From Azonexus sp. (GTDB lineage: Bacteria > Pseudomonadota > Gammaproteobacteria > Burkholderiales > Rhodocyclaceae), in the NCBI RefSeq assembly GCF_030824335.1, contig NZ_JAVBXX010000012.1, positions 1 through 64,000 on the forward strand: a stretch of 64,000 nucleotides of DNA, read 5' to 3'. Under the pieces are notes generated by a model, which ran no database searches, was not told the DNA's origin, and saw only the letters and a list, made by a program, of their open reading frames with translations. Position numbers and translations under genes: made by a program. This document shows, one piece after another, positions 39,211-48,409 of this stretch. Position 1 is the first letter of the stretch; each line of letters opens with the position of its first letter.

Positions 39211-40733
39211 GCCGGCTCTTTCTGATCCTGGGCGATCAGCTCCACCCCGACCCGCATCCGCTGCTGGTTGATTTCGACCCGGCGCGCGACCGCCTGCTGA
39301 TGATAGAAGCGGCGGAGGAATCGACCCACGTCTGGAGCCACCCGGCGCGCAGTGCCCTGTTTCTTGCCGCCATGCGCCAGCGGGCAGCGGCTTTTCGCCA
39401 GGCCGGCCAGCCGGTGATTTATCTACAACTTGGCACGCATCCGTACGCCAGCCTGGCGGCCGCCCTGTCCAGCCAGATCAGTGACGCCCGCGCCGTGGTC
39501 ATGCTCGAAGCCGGCGATTACCGGGTGCAGGAAGCCCTGCTCGCCACCTGCACGGCGGCAGGCATCGCCCTGTTGATCCGCCCGGACCCGCATTTTCTCT
39601 GTTCGCTCGACGACTTCAACCGCTGGGCCGGTGACAAATCGTCATTGCGCCTGGAATTTTTCTACCGCTGGCAACGTCAGCGCCACGACATCCTGATGGA
39701 CAACGGCCAGCCGCTGGGTGGTCAATGGAATTTCGATGCCGACAACCGGCAAGCCTTCGGCCGGCACGGCCCCGGTTTGCTGCCGCCCCCTCTGCGCTTC
39801 GCCCCCGACAGCATCACGTGCGGCGCACTGGCCGATGTGGCGCTTCACTTTCCCGACCATCCGGGCGACACAGCCAGCTTCGGCTGGCCGGTCACGCCAG
39901 CACAAGCCGAGGCGGCACTGGCCGACTTTGTCACGCATCGCTTGCCGGAATTCGGGCGCTGGCAGGACGCCATGTGGACCGGCCAAGCGTTTTTATGGCA
40001 TTCGCTGCTGTCGACCGCACTAAATCTCAAATTACTCGATCCACGCCAGGTCATCGCCGCGACACTGGCCGCCCACGCGGCCGGCCATGTACCACTCGCC
40101 GCGGCCGAAGGTTTCATCCGGCAGATTCTCGGCTGGCGCGAATTCGTCCGCGGTATCTACTGGCGGCAAATGCCCGGCCTGGCACAAGCCAATCAATACG
40201 CCCATCAGCGCCGGCTCCCCGCCTGGTTCTGGACGGGCCGAACGCACGCCGCCTGCCTCGCTGCAACCATCGGGCAAACCTTGCAGCATGGCTACGCGCA
40301 TCACATCCAGCGCCTGATGATTACCGGCAATTTCGCCCTGCTCGCCGGCCTTGAGCCGCAGCAGGTCGCCGACTGGTATCTGGCGGTCTATGTCGATGCC
40401 GTCGAGTGGGTCGAACTACCGAACACTGCGGGCATGGCCCTCAATGCCTGGCCGGGCATGACCAGCAAACCCTATTGCGCCAGCGGTGCCTACATCAACC
40501 GGATGAGCGACTACTGCCGGGGCTGCTGCTACCGGCCCAAAGAACGCAGCGGCGAGCAGGCCTGTCCGTTCACCACGCTGTACTGGGATTTTCTCGCCCG
40601 CCATGAAAACCGTTTTCGCCGCAATCCGCGCATGGCGCTGCCACTGAAGAACCTGCAAGGCTTTTCCGCCGAGGAAAGACGCTTGATCGACGAAAGGGCG
40701 CGGCATCTGCTCGATCACCTGGACGATCTCTGA
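39207..40733 (+). CDS. FeS-type bacterial (6-4) photolyase / cryptochrome
   Basis: 508-residue protein of the FeS-BCP/PhrB group, repairing (6-4) photoproducts with light. Opening SRLFLILGDQLHPD, FAD-site region WGREFVRGIYW-like (LGWREFVRGIYWRQMPG), HHIQRLMITGNFALLAGL, and the C-terminal cysteines YCASGAYINRMSDYCRGCCY plus ACPFTTLYWDFL that hold the 4Fe-4S cluster. The family uses a ribityllumazine antenna. Its place in the B12 regulator operon supports light induction. Confidence 0.9.
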   Translation: MSRLFLILGDQLHPDPHPLLVDFDPARDRLLMIEAAEESTHVWSHPARSALFLAAMRQRAAAFRQAGQPVIYLQLGTHPYASLAAALSSQISDARAVVMLEAGDYRVQEALLATCTAAGIALLIRPDPHFLCSLDDFNRWAGDKSSLRLEFFYRWQRQRHDILMDNGQPLGGQWNFDADNRQAFGRHGPGLLPPPLRFAPDSITCGALADVALHFPDHPGDTASFGWPVTPAQAEAALADFVTHRLPEFGRWQDAMWTGQAFLWHSLLSTALNLKLLDPRQVIAATLAAHAAGHVPLAAAEGFIRQILGWREFVRGIYWRQMPGLAQANQYAHQRRLPAWFWTGRTHAACLAATIGQTLQHGYAHHIQRLMITGNFALLAGLEPQQVADWYLAVYVDAVEWVELPNTAGMALNAWPGMTSKPYCASGAYINRMSDYCRGCCYRPKERSGEQACPFTTLYWDFLARHENRFRRNPRMALPLKNLQGFSAEERRLIDERARHLLDHLDDL

Positions 40734-40782
40734 ACGGGACAGCAGCGCACGGAATCGCGCCGCACCACCAACCGGATGCAGC

Positions 40783-40816
40783 GCCTAGAGTTGCCAGGCC
40801 TCGCCGCCGCCCAGCA
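40783..40816 (+). repeat. Left 34-bp direct repeat (att-like)
   Basis: Identical over 34 bp to 44270-44303; begins GCCTAGAGTTGCCAGG and ends CGCCCAGCA. On the minus strand it encodes LGGGEAWQL-stop, the C-terminus of CysB, but is detached from that gene. Confidence 0.85.
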
Positions 40817-41090
40817 TCTGATGGCCGCTACCGCTCAGGGAACTCAAAGCGTCCCTTCCTGCGCAGGATCGGATCACCAATACTCAGCGTCGACAGCTGC
40901 CTTGAGCACAAATTGCTGGTCTACGCCGACCACACCTAGATGAAAACTCCACAAATAAAAGCTCCTAAAAACATCACCAATGAACCCTGAACACACCAAC
41001 ATCATGTAGAACAATCTGAGACAATAAGCTCATTGTCATTACAGGTACTAAAGCGATGAAACCCCGAATTTGGCCAGAAAAGGCATAACG

Positions 41091-44000
41091 ATGGTGGAGA
41101 AAAACCTGCATGGAGAAAACTCCAGCACACGGCCGAAAAACCACAGGTTTTCGATACTGATGCTGTTGACCAATATTCTGTCTTTGTTTGTTGCTGCGCT
41201 GATGCTAGTGCCTTCTGCAAACGTACATGCACAACCCCGCGACGAGAAGATCGACGAAATAATTCAGATTCTTGCACGCCTTGAGCTGCCTAAATATCGT
41301 GCAATTATTGCGAAGAAAACCACAGACGAAACGATTCATCTTGCACTTAAAAAAGCTGGAGAACAACAGGAACTGGGATATCTATGGAAGCCGGGAAACA
41401 CTCATTGGGACAGCGCCGTCGCTACCATTTTGCAGCACATCCAGACAGATTATGAGAAAAAAACTGGAATTGCAGCTGCAAGGAGTCCACTTGTTCGTGA
41501 AGCGCTGAATGGGCTTACCGATATTCAGTTGAATGAAATATCAACACTATTTCTCTCGGATCTTTTTTCAAAGTCAGTCAGCCATGCAGATAACATAACA
41601 GTCTCGATCATTCTCGGAAGTTTTTTTAGCGATCTGGCAAACCCCGAGGAGTCCGGGGGGTTTCCGAAGGAGTTTAAACAGTTCAAGCAGATGACATCAT
41701 CACCGCAAGCTGAAGTCTTTCAGCAAATTGGCCTGCAAACGTTAATTTCGACGTTGAGAATTGAAAATTCTTCGGTACTGATGATTTCCCAGACAATGCT
41801 ATCGAAAGAAACCATCAGTGAAGTCGTCAAGATTATCAATTCATTTCGCATTGCCAATCACATCCCCCCCCCACTGCCTCCAGAGTATGCGGCCGACTTC
41901 ATTACAGACAAAAAGAAAGAAAAGGAAGCCCGCAAACAAGCAAATGCCGCCATTCGTGGTGACATCAATGCATTCGAGATGCTCGTTACCGATGCCCAAA
42001 ATGGCGACCCGATTGCTCAGGCTGAACTCGGACGCATATACACCGTTGGCATAAACGTCCCACAAGATCACAAAGCCGCTTTCGAATGGACCCAAAAAGC
42101 AGCAGACCATGGATTGCCCAGAGCACTCTACAACCTTGGCCTAAATTACCAAATGGGGAACGGCGTTGAAAAAAATCTGATCAAGGCAGAAGAATACTAC
42201 CGACTATCAGCAGATAAAGGCTTTGCCCGGGCTCAGTTAACACTGGGCTTGATGTACCGCAACGGTAATCCTGTAGCTCAGGACTACCAACGCTCTCTTG
42301 CCTTGATTCAGTCTGCTGCCAACCAAAGGCTTCCATCGGCCGCTCTCGCCATGGCGGAAATTTACGACGCGGGTGCCGGAGTCTGGCCGGACGAGAAAAA
42401 AGCCGATATCTGGCTGAAACAAGCCGAAGAAAATGGGCTTAGTGCCGCAAGAGCCTATCGCAAAGACCGCAAGAACCACAAGGCGCAATTCCAGTCGCTC
42501 CTTGCAGCCAGTCCTGCATCGGCAAAAGCATCTCCCACATCAGGCGAAAAATCGGAACTTAATCGCAGGCTGATCAGCGCGGTGAAAGAAGATAACATCG
42601 CCTACGCAAGCGCTCTGTTGGCCGCAGGCACAGACATCGAAACACGGGACCAGCGACCATATAGAGATGAAACACCTTTACATCACGCGGCACGAAAAGG
42701 ATCAATCGATATGGCCGCCATGCTTATTTCTCATGGGGCCAATGTAAACGTTACGGCTCAAACAGGGTTTACGCCATTGCATGTAGCAGCGGGCCTAAAC
42801 AAGGCTGCCATGGTGAGCTATCTCCTTCGTTCGGGTGCTAACGTAAATGCCCTTGATACAACACACGGCATGCCATTACATGCCGCAACCGTCCAAGGGC
42901 ATCCCGACATAGTCCAGTTGCTTTTAAGCTCAGGTGCAAATCCGAATGGCGTATCTGGTAACGGAGTCACACCGCTACGGATGATCTTTCAAGCAACAAG
43001 TTACTACAAATCCCATACCAAGATATTGGATATGTTGATTAATGCCGGCGCCGATCTGTTCGATCATGCCGTGTTTCTCTTGATTGCCAGAAGATCCGAT
43101 GAAGCCGCCATGAAATTGCTTCGCGGTAATTATGGAATCGACTGGGCAGCCCCCCCGCAAAGGGAAAACATGAACCTGTCAATACCACCGGTTGTCGAAT
43201 TGGCTTGCGCGAAAAAAGAAATGCTCGTGCGCTATCTTCTTTCAGAACACCCGGATCGCCAACGTATCAAACTAAATGCATCAGGGCCGTGGGGAACACC
43301 ACTGAATTGTTATGAATGGAAGAAGGAATCCTTGGGGCTACTCGAATATCTACTTATGGAAGGATTCGATCCCAATGCCGCAGATAGCTCGGGGGTATCA
43401 GTTCTTCACCGCGTATATGACCAAGACGCGATAGATATTTTATTAAGATATGGTGCCGATCCAAATCGACCAGACAAACTTGGACAAACCCCCATCTACA
43501 ATTTCGTAGTACGTTCAGAGACTGACCTTTCATCAGTTATCGCCAAAGGCTATCTGCTTGAAAAAAGAGATCGATACGGCAGAACGCCACTCCACTACGC
43601 TTACAACCTGAAAGTATTGGATTTCCTCATCGCTCATGGTATGGACATCAATGAACGCGATCTGGAAGGCAAAACCCCACTGCACACGGCTGCTGAACGT
43701 GGGCGTGCAGCAACAATCACATCCCTTCTAAAGCATGGAGCGGATGCAAATATTCGGACCAATTACGGGTTAACGGTCTACCATCTGGCTGCCAAATCGG
43801 GGGATGAAGCAACCAACAAGGCCTTATTTACTGCCAACCCCGAAGGTTCTCAAGCACTGGATAACGACGGTAAAACACCACTGCACTATGCGGCAGAATC
43901 AGGATATGGCACGACTATTGAGATATTGATGGCGTGCGGAGCCAATGTAAACCAGCGTGACAAGAATGGTGACACCCCATTGATTTCAGCAGCTCGCAAA

Positions 44001-44165
44001 GGGAACGCAAAGACTGCGTACTTTCTTGTAAAAAATGGGGCCGATGGAAACATTACCGACAAGAACGGAAAATCTGCATCAGAAATATTTGTACCGAACG
44101 AGAAACTATCCCGAACATATATAGACAAGGCCCTAAAAGGAGGGGAAACACCTCCTTGGCGCTAG
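41091..44165 (+). CDS. Exported Sel1/ankyrin-repeat protein (island cargo)
   Basis: About 1024 residues. A signal peptide or N-terminal anchor (ILMLLTNILSLFVAALMLVPSANVHA) is followed by a helical region of unknown fold (to about residue 290). Then come Sel1-like repeats (about 310-455; AQAELGRIYTVGINVPQDHKAAFEW, ALYNLGLNYQMGNGVEKN) and around 12 ankyrin repeats (about 540-1000; ETPLHHAARKGSIDMAAMLISHG and others). Both repeat classes bind proteins. Export suggests a periplasmic or surface role; no enzyme motif is seen. ATG 41091 with AAAAGG upstream. Codon use is AT-rich compared with neighbours, indicating transfer. Confidence 0.85.
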   Translation: MVEKNLHGENSSTRPKNHRFSILMLLTNILSLFVAALMLVPSANVHAQPRDEKIDEIIQILARLELPKYRAIIAKKTTDETIHLALKKAGEQQELGYLWKPGNTHWDSAVATILQHIQTDYEKKTGIAAARSPLVREALNGLTDIQLNEISTLFLSDLFSKSVSHADNITVSIILGSFFSDLANPEESGGFPKEFKQFKQMTSSPQAEVFQQIGLQTLISTLRIENSSVLMISQTMLSKETISEVVKIINSFRIANHIPPPLPPEYAADFITDKKKEKEARKQANAAIRGDINAFEMLVTDAQNGDPIAQAELGRIYTVGINVPQDHKAAFEWTQKAADHGLPRALYNLGLNYQMGNGVEKNLIKAEEYYRLSADKGFARAQLTLGLMYRNGNPVAQDYQRSLALIQSAANQRLPSAALAMAEIYDAGAGVWPDEKKADIWLKQAEENGLSAARAYRKDRKNHKAQFQSLLAASPASAKASPTSGEKSELNRRLISAVKEDNIAYASALLAAGTDIETRDQRPYRDETPLHHAARKGSIDMAAMLISHGANVNVTAQTGFTPLHVAAGLNKAAMVSYLLRSGANVNALDTTHGMPLHAATVQGHPDIVQLLLSSGANPNGVSGNGVTPLRMIFQATSYYKSHTKILDMLINAGADLFDHAVFLLIARRSDEAAMKLLRGNYGIDWAAPPQRENMNLSIPPVVELACAKKEMLVRYLLSEHPDRQRIKLNASGPWGTPLNCYEWKKESLGLLEYLLMEGFDPNAADSSGVSVLHRVYDQDAIDILLRYGADPNRPDKLGQTPIYNFVVRSETDLSSVIAKGYLLEKRDRYGRTPLHYAYNLKVLDFLIAHGMDINERDLEGKTPLHTAAERGRAATITSLLKHGADANIRTNYGLTVYHLAAKSGDEATNKALFTANPEGSQALDNDGKTPLHYAAESGYGTTIEILMACGANVNQRDKNGDTPLISAARKGNAKTAYFLVKNGADGNITDKNGKSASEIFVPNEKLSRTYIDKALKGGETPPWR

Positions 44166-44269
44166 CAAGATCGCTCACAGGAATTAGGCGTCTCCTTCCA
44201 AAGTGCCTCGGCCGGTCAAACTTTGAATCGGTCGAATCCACTGTTCGCGATCATTGATCGTCAAGAATG

Positions 44270-44303
44270 GCCTAGAGTTGCCAGGCCTCGCCGCCGCCCA
44301 GCA
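44270..44303 (+). repeat. Right 34-bp direct repeat (att-like, within cysB 3' end)
   Basis: The copy that completes cysB: its TAG stop and final codons lie within it. Exact match to 40783-40816. Confidence 0.85.
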
Positions 44304-45213
44304 GGGTCATTTCGATGACCCGCTTGGTCAGGTGCGGCGCGAACAACTCGATGAAGTCGTAGTCGAAGCGGCGCAGGTAGCTGCCGCGCCGCACCGCCAG
44401 GCGGGTGGTGTTTGACTCGAAAAGATGACCGGCATCGATTGCCACCAGCCCGCTGTCGCGCTGTTCGTCGAAGGCCAGCTTGGCGATGATGCCCAAGCCC
44501 ATGCCAAGGCTGACGTAAGTCTTGATCACATCGGCATCGAGTGCGGTCAACGCGATATTCGGCTCGATTTCCAGCCGCTCGAAGGCGCGATTGATCCGTG
44601 AGCGGCCGGTAAATGCCGCATCATAGGTAATCAGCGGCCAGCGCGCCAGTTCCTGCAGGGCCAGCGGCTGAGAGGCCAGGATCGGGTGACCGGCCGGCGC
44701 GATCACGCAGTGCGTCCATTGCTGGACCGGGAAGGACACCAGTTGCGGATGCTGGTCCAGCGACTCGGTGGCGATACCGACATCGGCCTCGCCACTCGCC
44801 ACCCAGTCGGCCACCTGCAAGGGGTTGCCCTGATGCATTTCCAGCTTGACCTTGGGATGACGCTCAACGAAATCGCGCACCACCGTCGGCAAGGCATAGC
44901 GGGCCTGCGTGTGCGTTGCCGCCAAAACCAGTTTGCCGGAATCGCCGGTGGAAAACTCGGCGCTCGCCCGCTTCAGGTTTTCCGCTTCACGCAAGATGCG
45001 CCGAGCGATATCCAGCACCACTTTGCCCGGCTCGGTAATCGCGGTGAAACGCTTGCCGCTGCGCTCGAAAATGGCGATGCCGAGTTCGTCTTCAAGCAGG
45101 CGGATTTGTTTGGAAACGCCTGGTTGCGAGGTGTAAAGCACCTCAGCCGCCTCGGAAACATTGAGTCCCTGGCGTTCGATTTCGACGATATAGCGCAGTT
45201 GCTGGAGTTTCAT
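44272..45213 (-). CDS. cysB: LysR-type sulfur regulator CysB
   Basis: 313-residue LysR regulator of cysteine biosynthesis. N-terminal HTH MKLQQLRYIVEIERQGLNVSEAAEVLYTSQPGVSKQIRLLEDELG is the CysB form; the effector domain contains AATHTQARYALP, which contacts sulfate or acetylserine. Divergent from cysI, its expected target. The last residues and stop lie in the duplicated 34-bp repeat, so island insertion left the protein intact. Start ATG 45213 gives the canonical opening. Confidence 0.93.
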   Translation of the reverse strand: MKLQQLRYIVEIERQGLNVSEAAEVLYTSQPGVSKQIRLLEDELGIAIFERSGKRFTAITEPGKVVLDIARRILREAENLKRASAEFSTGDSGKLVLAATHTQARYALPTVVRDFVERHPKVKLEMHQGNPLQVADWVASGEADVGIATESLDQHPQLVSFPVQQWTHCVIAPAGHPILASQPLALQELARWPLITYDAAFTGRSRINRAFERLEIEPNIALTALDADVIKTYVSLGMGLGIIAKLAFDEQRDSGLVAIDAGHLFESNTTRLAVRRGSYLRRFDYDFIELFAPHLTKRVIEMTLLGGGEAWQL

Positions 45214-45336
45214 GAATGGCTTAATAACAAAATACGATAACAATCTAACTCAATATTCTTTTTGATTCAATCAACGACCGTTACGATGCGCACCTCAAGA
45301 TATTGCCGCGCTTGCCTGCGGCCACAGAGGAAAAGC
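45214..45336. promoter_or_regulatory. cysB-cysI divergent regulatory region
   Basis: 123 bp, markedly AT-rich from about 45214 to 45275 (TTAATAACAAAATACG, AATATTCTTTTTGATTC), as expected for CysB binding and two divergent promoters. An AGAGGA RBS precedes cysI. No further element seen. Confidence 0.55.
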
Positions 45337-47028
45337 ATGTACCGCTACGATGCCATCGACCGCCAACTGATCAACGAACGGGTTGATCAATTCCGCGACC
45401 AGGTCCGCCGCTGGAAAGCCGGCGAACTGACTGACGACGAATTCCGTCCGCTGCGTCTGCAGAACGGTTTGTACATTCAGCGCCATGCGCCGATGTTCCG
45501 CATTGCCGTGCCCTACGGCATGCTGAACAGCGCCCAGATGCGCCAGCTAGCCCACGTTGCCCGCAAATACGACCGGGGCTACGGCCATTTCACAACGCGC
45601 CACAACCTGCAGTTGAACTGGCCGAAGATCGAGGATGTGCCGGAAATTCTCGCCGAGCTGGCCAGCGTCGACATGCACGCCATCCAGACCTCCGGCAACT
45701 GCCTGCGCAACATCACCACCGATCAGTTCGCCGGTGTTGCTGCCGATGAAATCATCGACCCGCGCCCGCTGGCTGAAATCCTCCGCCAGTGGACCACCTT
45801 CCACCCAGAATTCGCCTTCCTGCCGCGCAAGTTCAAGATCGCCATTTCCGGCACCCGGGAAGACCGCGCCGTCACCTGGTTCCACGACATCGGCCTGCAT
45901 TTGAAGGAACAAGACGGACAGACCGGTTTCACCGTGATCGTCGGTGGCGGACTGGGCCGGACGCCGATCCGCGGTCAGATCGTGCGCGATTTCCTGCCCT
46001 GGCAAGACATCCTGACCTATTGCGAAGCCATCCTGCGCGTCTATAACCGCTACGGCCGCCGCGACAATGCGTACAAGGCGCGCATCAAGATTCTCGTGCA
46101 GGCGCTGGGTGTCGAAGAATTCGGCAAGCTGGTCGAAGGCGAATGGGCTTTCCTGAAGAATGGCCCGGCGACCATCACGCAGGCCGAATACGACCGCGTG
46201 GCCGCCCATTTCAGCGCGCCAGCTTATGTGCCCTCTTCGACGGTCGACGCCACTTTTGCCGCCAAAAAGGTCGAGGAAAAAGCCTTCGCCCGCTGGGTCG
46301 ACCGCAACACGCACGCCCACAAGGTGGCGGGCTACGCTGCCGTCACGCTGTCGTTGAAACAGCACGGCATCGCGCCGGGCGACATCACCTCAGAGCAGAT
46401 GGATACCGTCGCCAACCTGGCCGAGCGTTACAGCTTCGGCGAACTGCGCATCAGCCACGAACAGAACGTCATCCTGGCCGACGTCAAGCAGTCCGACCTG
46501 TACGAAGTCTGGCAACAAGCCAAGGCGGCCGGCCTGGCGACGCCGAACGTCGGCCTGCTGACCGGCATGATCTGCTGCCCGGGTGGCGATTTCTGCGACC
46601 TGGCCAACGCCAAGTCCATCCCCATCGCCAACGCCATCCAGGCCCGCTTCGACGATCTCGATTACCTGTTCGACATCGGTGAGATCGACCTCAATATTTC
46701 CGGCTGCATGAACGCCTGCGGCCACCACCACGTCGGCCATATCGGCGTGCTCGGTGTCGACAAGAACAACGACGAGTTCTACCAGGTCACCCTGGGCGGG
46801 CGTCAAGGTTACGCAGCGAAACTGGGCAAGGTGATTGGCCCGTCGTTCGCCGCTGACGAAATGCCGGATGTCGTGGAAAAAATCATCAAGGTCTATCTGG
46901 AAAGCCGCCATGCCGATGAGCGCTTCCTCGACACCTTCGATCGCATCGGCATCGATCCGTTCAAGAACCGCGTTTATGAAGGCCGCGCGCACGGCAAGGC
47001 CAAGGCCAGCACCAAGGAGGCTGAATAA
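45337..47028 (+). CDS. cysI: Sulfite reductase hemoprotein (nitrite/sulfite reductase family)
   Basis: 563-residue siroheme/4Fe-4S reductase turning sulfite to sulfide for cysteine synthesis. The Fe-S/siroheme cysteines are in GMICCPGGDFCDLA and NISGCMNACGHHHVGH; the substrate arginine region GHFTTRHNLQLNWP and IQTSGNCLRN are present. No flavoprotein CysJ follows; a DUF934 protein and CysH do, the usual betaproteobacterial layout. ATG 45337 with AGAGGA upstream. Confidence 0.92.
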   Translation: MYRYDAIDRQLINERVDQFRDQVRRWKAGELTDDEFRPLRLQNGLYIQRHAPMFRIAVPYGMLNSAQMRQLAHVARKYDRGYGHFTTRHNLQLNWPKIEDVPEILAELASVDMHAIQTSGNCLRNITTDQFAGVAADEIIDPRPLAEILRQWTTFHPEFAFLPRKFKIAISGTREDRAVTWFHDIGLHLKEQDGQTGFTVIVGGGLGRTPIRGQIVRDFLPWQDILTYCEAILRVYNRYGRRDNAYKARIKILVQALGVEEFGKLVEGEWAFLKNGPATITQAEYDRVAAHFSAPAYVPSSTVDATFAAKKVEEKAFARWVDRNTHAHKVAGYAAVTLSLKQHGIAPGDITSEQMDTVANLAERYSFGELRISHEQNVILADVKQSDLYEVWQQAKAAGLATPNVGLLTGMICCPGGDFCDLANAKSIPIANAIQARFDDLDYLFDIGEIDLNISGCMNACGHHHVGHIGVLGVDKNNDEFYQVTLGGRQGYAAKLGKVIGPSFAADEMPDVVEKIIKVYLESRHADERFLDTFDRIGIDPFKNRVYEGRAHGKAKASTKEAE

Positions 47029-47537
47029 TGTCCCAATTGATCAAACAGGCCGGTGTTGCGGTCGACACGTGGAAAATCCTGGAAATCGCCGAAGGTGAAA
47101 CGGCGGAAAGCCTGCCCCTGCCCGCTGGCGATATCATCTTCCCGCTCGCCGTCTGGCTGGCCCGCAAGAACGAAATCATCTCCTGCCACAAGCGCATCGG
47201 CCTGCTGCTGCAAGCGGACGAACGCGTCGAGGATGTTGCCGATGACCTGGAATACTTCATCATCATCGCGGTCAATTTCCCGAAATTCGTCGACGGTCGC
47301 GGCTACACCACGGCCAGCCTGCTGCGCCAGCGCTACCAGTACCAAGGCGAACTACGGGCGGTCGGCGATATCCTGCACGACCAGTTGTACTACCTGAAGC
47401 GCGTCGGTTTCGATGCCTGGGCATTGAAGGACGGCAAGAACACCAGCTATGCGCTGGAAAAAGGCTTTGCCCCGTTCAGCGACGCCTACCAAACCAGCAC
47501 TGACCAGCCCGAACCCTATTTCCGCCGCCGCGCCTGA
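47028..47537 (+). CDS. DUF934 family protein of sulfate assimilation
   Basis: 169-residue DUF934 protein (NEIISCHKRIGLLLQADERVEDVADDL, FPKFVDGRGYTTASLLRQRYQYQGELRAVGDILHDQLYYLKRVGFDAW). It is regularly linked to cysI and cysH in Proteobacteria and proposed to help electron transfer to sulfite reductase. Overlaps the cysI stop by 1 nt. Contains a TGCGGTCGAC copy near its start (47057-47066). Confidence 0.9.
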   Translation: MSQLIKQAGVAVDTWKILEIAEGETAESLPLPAGDIIFPLAVWLARKNEIISCHKRIGLLLQADERVEDVADDLEYFIIIAVNFPKFVDGRGYTTASLLRQRYQYQGELRAVGDILHDQLYYLKRVGFDAWALKDGKNTSYALEKGFAPFSDAYQTSTDQPEPYFRRRA

Positions 47538-47544
47538 TATCGCC

Positions 47545-48264
47545 ATGACCCCTGCCCTACTCAACATCACGCCTGAACTCGCCGCCAGCACGGCCAGCAA
47601 GACTGCTGCTGTCCAGGCCCTGCTCGCCGACATCGCCGGCAACTGGTCGCCGGCGGCTTTCGCCAACAGTCTGGGCGCCGAAGACATGGTGCTGACCGAC
47701 CTGATCGTCAAGGCGAAACTGCCGATCGAAATATTCAGCCTGGACACCGGTCGCCTGCCGCTCGAAACCTATGACCTGATGGCTGCGGTCGACAAGCATT
47801 ACGGGCTGAAATTGAAAATCTACTTCCCGCAAGCCGAGGAAGTCGAAAGCTATGTGCGCAATCACGGCATCAACGCTTTCTACGAATCCGTCACGCTGCG
47901 CAAAGCCTGCTGCTATGCACGCAAGGTCGAACCGCTGAAGCGCGCGCTGGCTGGCAAGCGCGCCTGGGTCACCGGCATGCGTGCCGAACAGGCCGCCACC
48001 CGCGGCAACCTCGCTTTCCGGGAATACGACGAAGGCAACGGACTGGAGAAGTTCAATCCCTTGTCGGACTGGAGCGAAAAGGAAGTCTGGACCTACATCA
48101 AGCAGCACGGCGTCCCGTACAACGCGCTGCACGACAAGTTCTACCCTAGCATCGGCTGTGCCCCCTGCACGCGGGCCATCTCGCTCGGCGAAGACGTCCG
48201 CTCCGGCCGCTGGTGGTGGGAAGACCCGACCTCCAAGGAATGTGGCTTGCATGTAAAGGCCTGA
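47545..48264 (+). CDS. cysH: Adenylyl-sulfate reductase (thioredoxin), CysH type
   Basis: 239-residue PAPS/APS reductase-fold enzyme reducing APS to sulfite. The loop SLGAEDMVLTDL and SLDTGRLPLETY bind the nucleotide. The CC and CxxC pairs (RKACCYARK, IGCAPCTRAI) hold a 4Fe-4S cluster and indicate APS rather than PAPS reductase. C-terminal catalytic cysteine in SKECGLHVKA. ATG 47545 lies 7 nt after the DUF934 stop. Confidence 0.92.
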   Translation: MTPALLNITPELAASTASKTAAVQALLADIAGNWSPAAFANSLGAEDMVLTDLIVKAKLPIEIFSLDTGRLPLETYDLMAAVDKHYGLKLKIYFPQAEEVESYVRNHGINAFYESVTLRKACCYARKVEPLKRALAGKRAWVTGMRAEQAATRGNLAFREYDEGNGLEKFNPLSDWSEKEVWTYIKQHGVPYNALHDKFYPSIGCAPCTRAISLGEDVRSGRWWWEDPTSKECGLHVKA

Positions 48265-48357
48265 GCCCAAGCAGCCGCACACATGCCCCGCAGAGGCAAA
48301 CCGCAGACCGGACAATGTCATTGCCCTGCAACATGAAGCGCCCTATGATGAATCGCC

Positions 48358-48386
48358 AAACGCTGCGCCAATCCGGTGCAGCGTTT
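48358..48386. terminator. Hairpin after cysH
   Basis: AAACGCTGCGCC and GGTGCAGCGTTT pair at 11 of 12 positions around a 5-nt loop, in the gap between cysH and the DUF3597 gene. No strong T-tract; possible terminator or mRNA end structure. Confidence 0.5.
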
Positions 48387-48409
48387 GCTTCAACATCAAG
48401 GAGAAAGTC

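Larger units (their letters stand above)
40783..44303. mobile_element. AT-richer island with one gene, flanked by 34-bp direct repeats of the cysB 3' end
   Basis: A 3.5-kb insertion between the photolyase gene and cysB. The 34 bp ending cysB (last codons and stop) are copied exactly at both edges (40783-40816 and 44270-44303), as left by site-specific integration into a gene's 3' end. Base composition is visibly more AT-rich and the host motif TGCGGTCGAC is absent. No integrase or transposase gene lies inside. The 274 bp before the ORF contain no gene; they include a short cysteine-poor reading (LLVYADHT*) that may be a transposase scrap. Confidence 0.72.

Noticed and set aside
40817-41090. 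Possible transposase remnant (reading LLVYADHT*) in the island's left arm
   Set aside because: Too short and without a second motif; cannot be assigned to an IS family. Mentioned only in the island entry.
41002-41277. Minus-strand ORF at the 5' end of the Sel1/ankyrin gene
   Set aside because: Overlaps the signal peptide coding region, has no recognisable family and no RBS.
44221-44270. tRNA-like GGTCGAATCC near the island's right edge, as a tRNA attachment site
   Set aside because: No acceptor stem, anticodon arm or CCA-compatible pairing could be drawn; the real duplication is the cysB 3' end.
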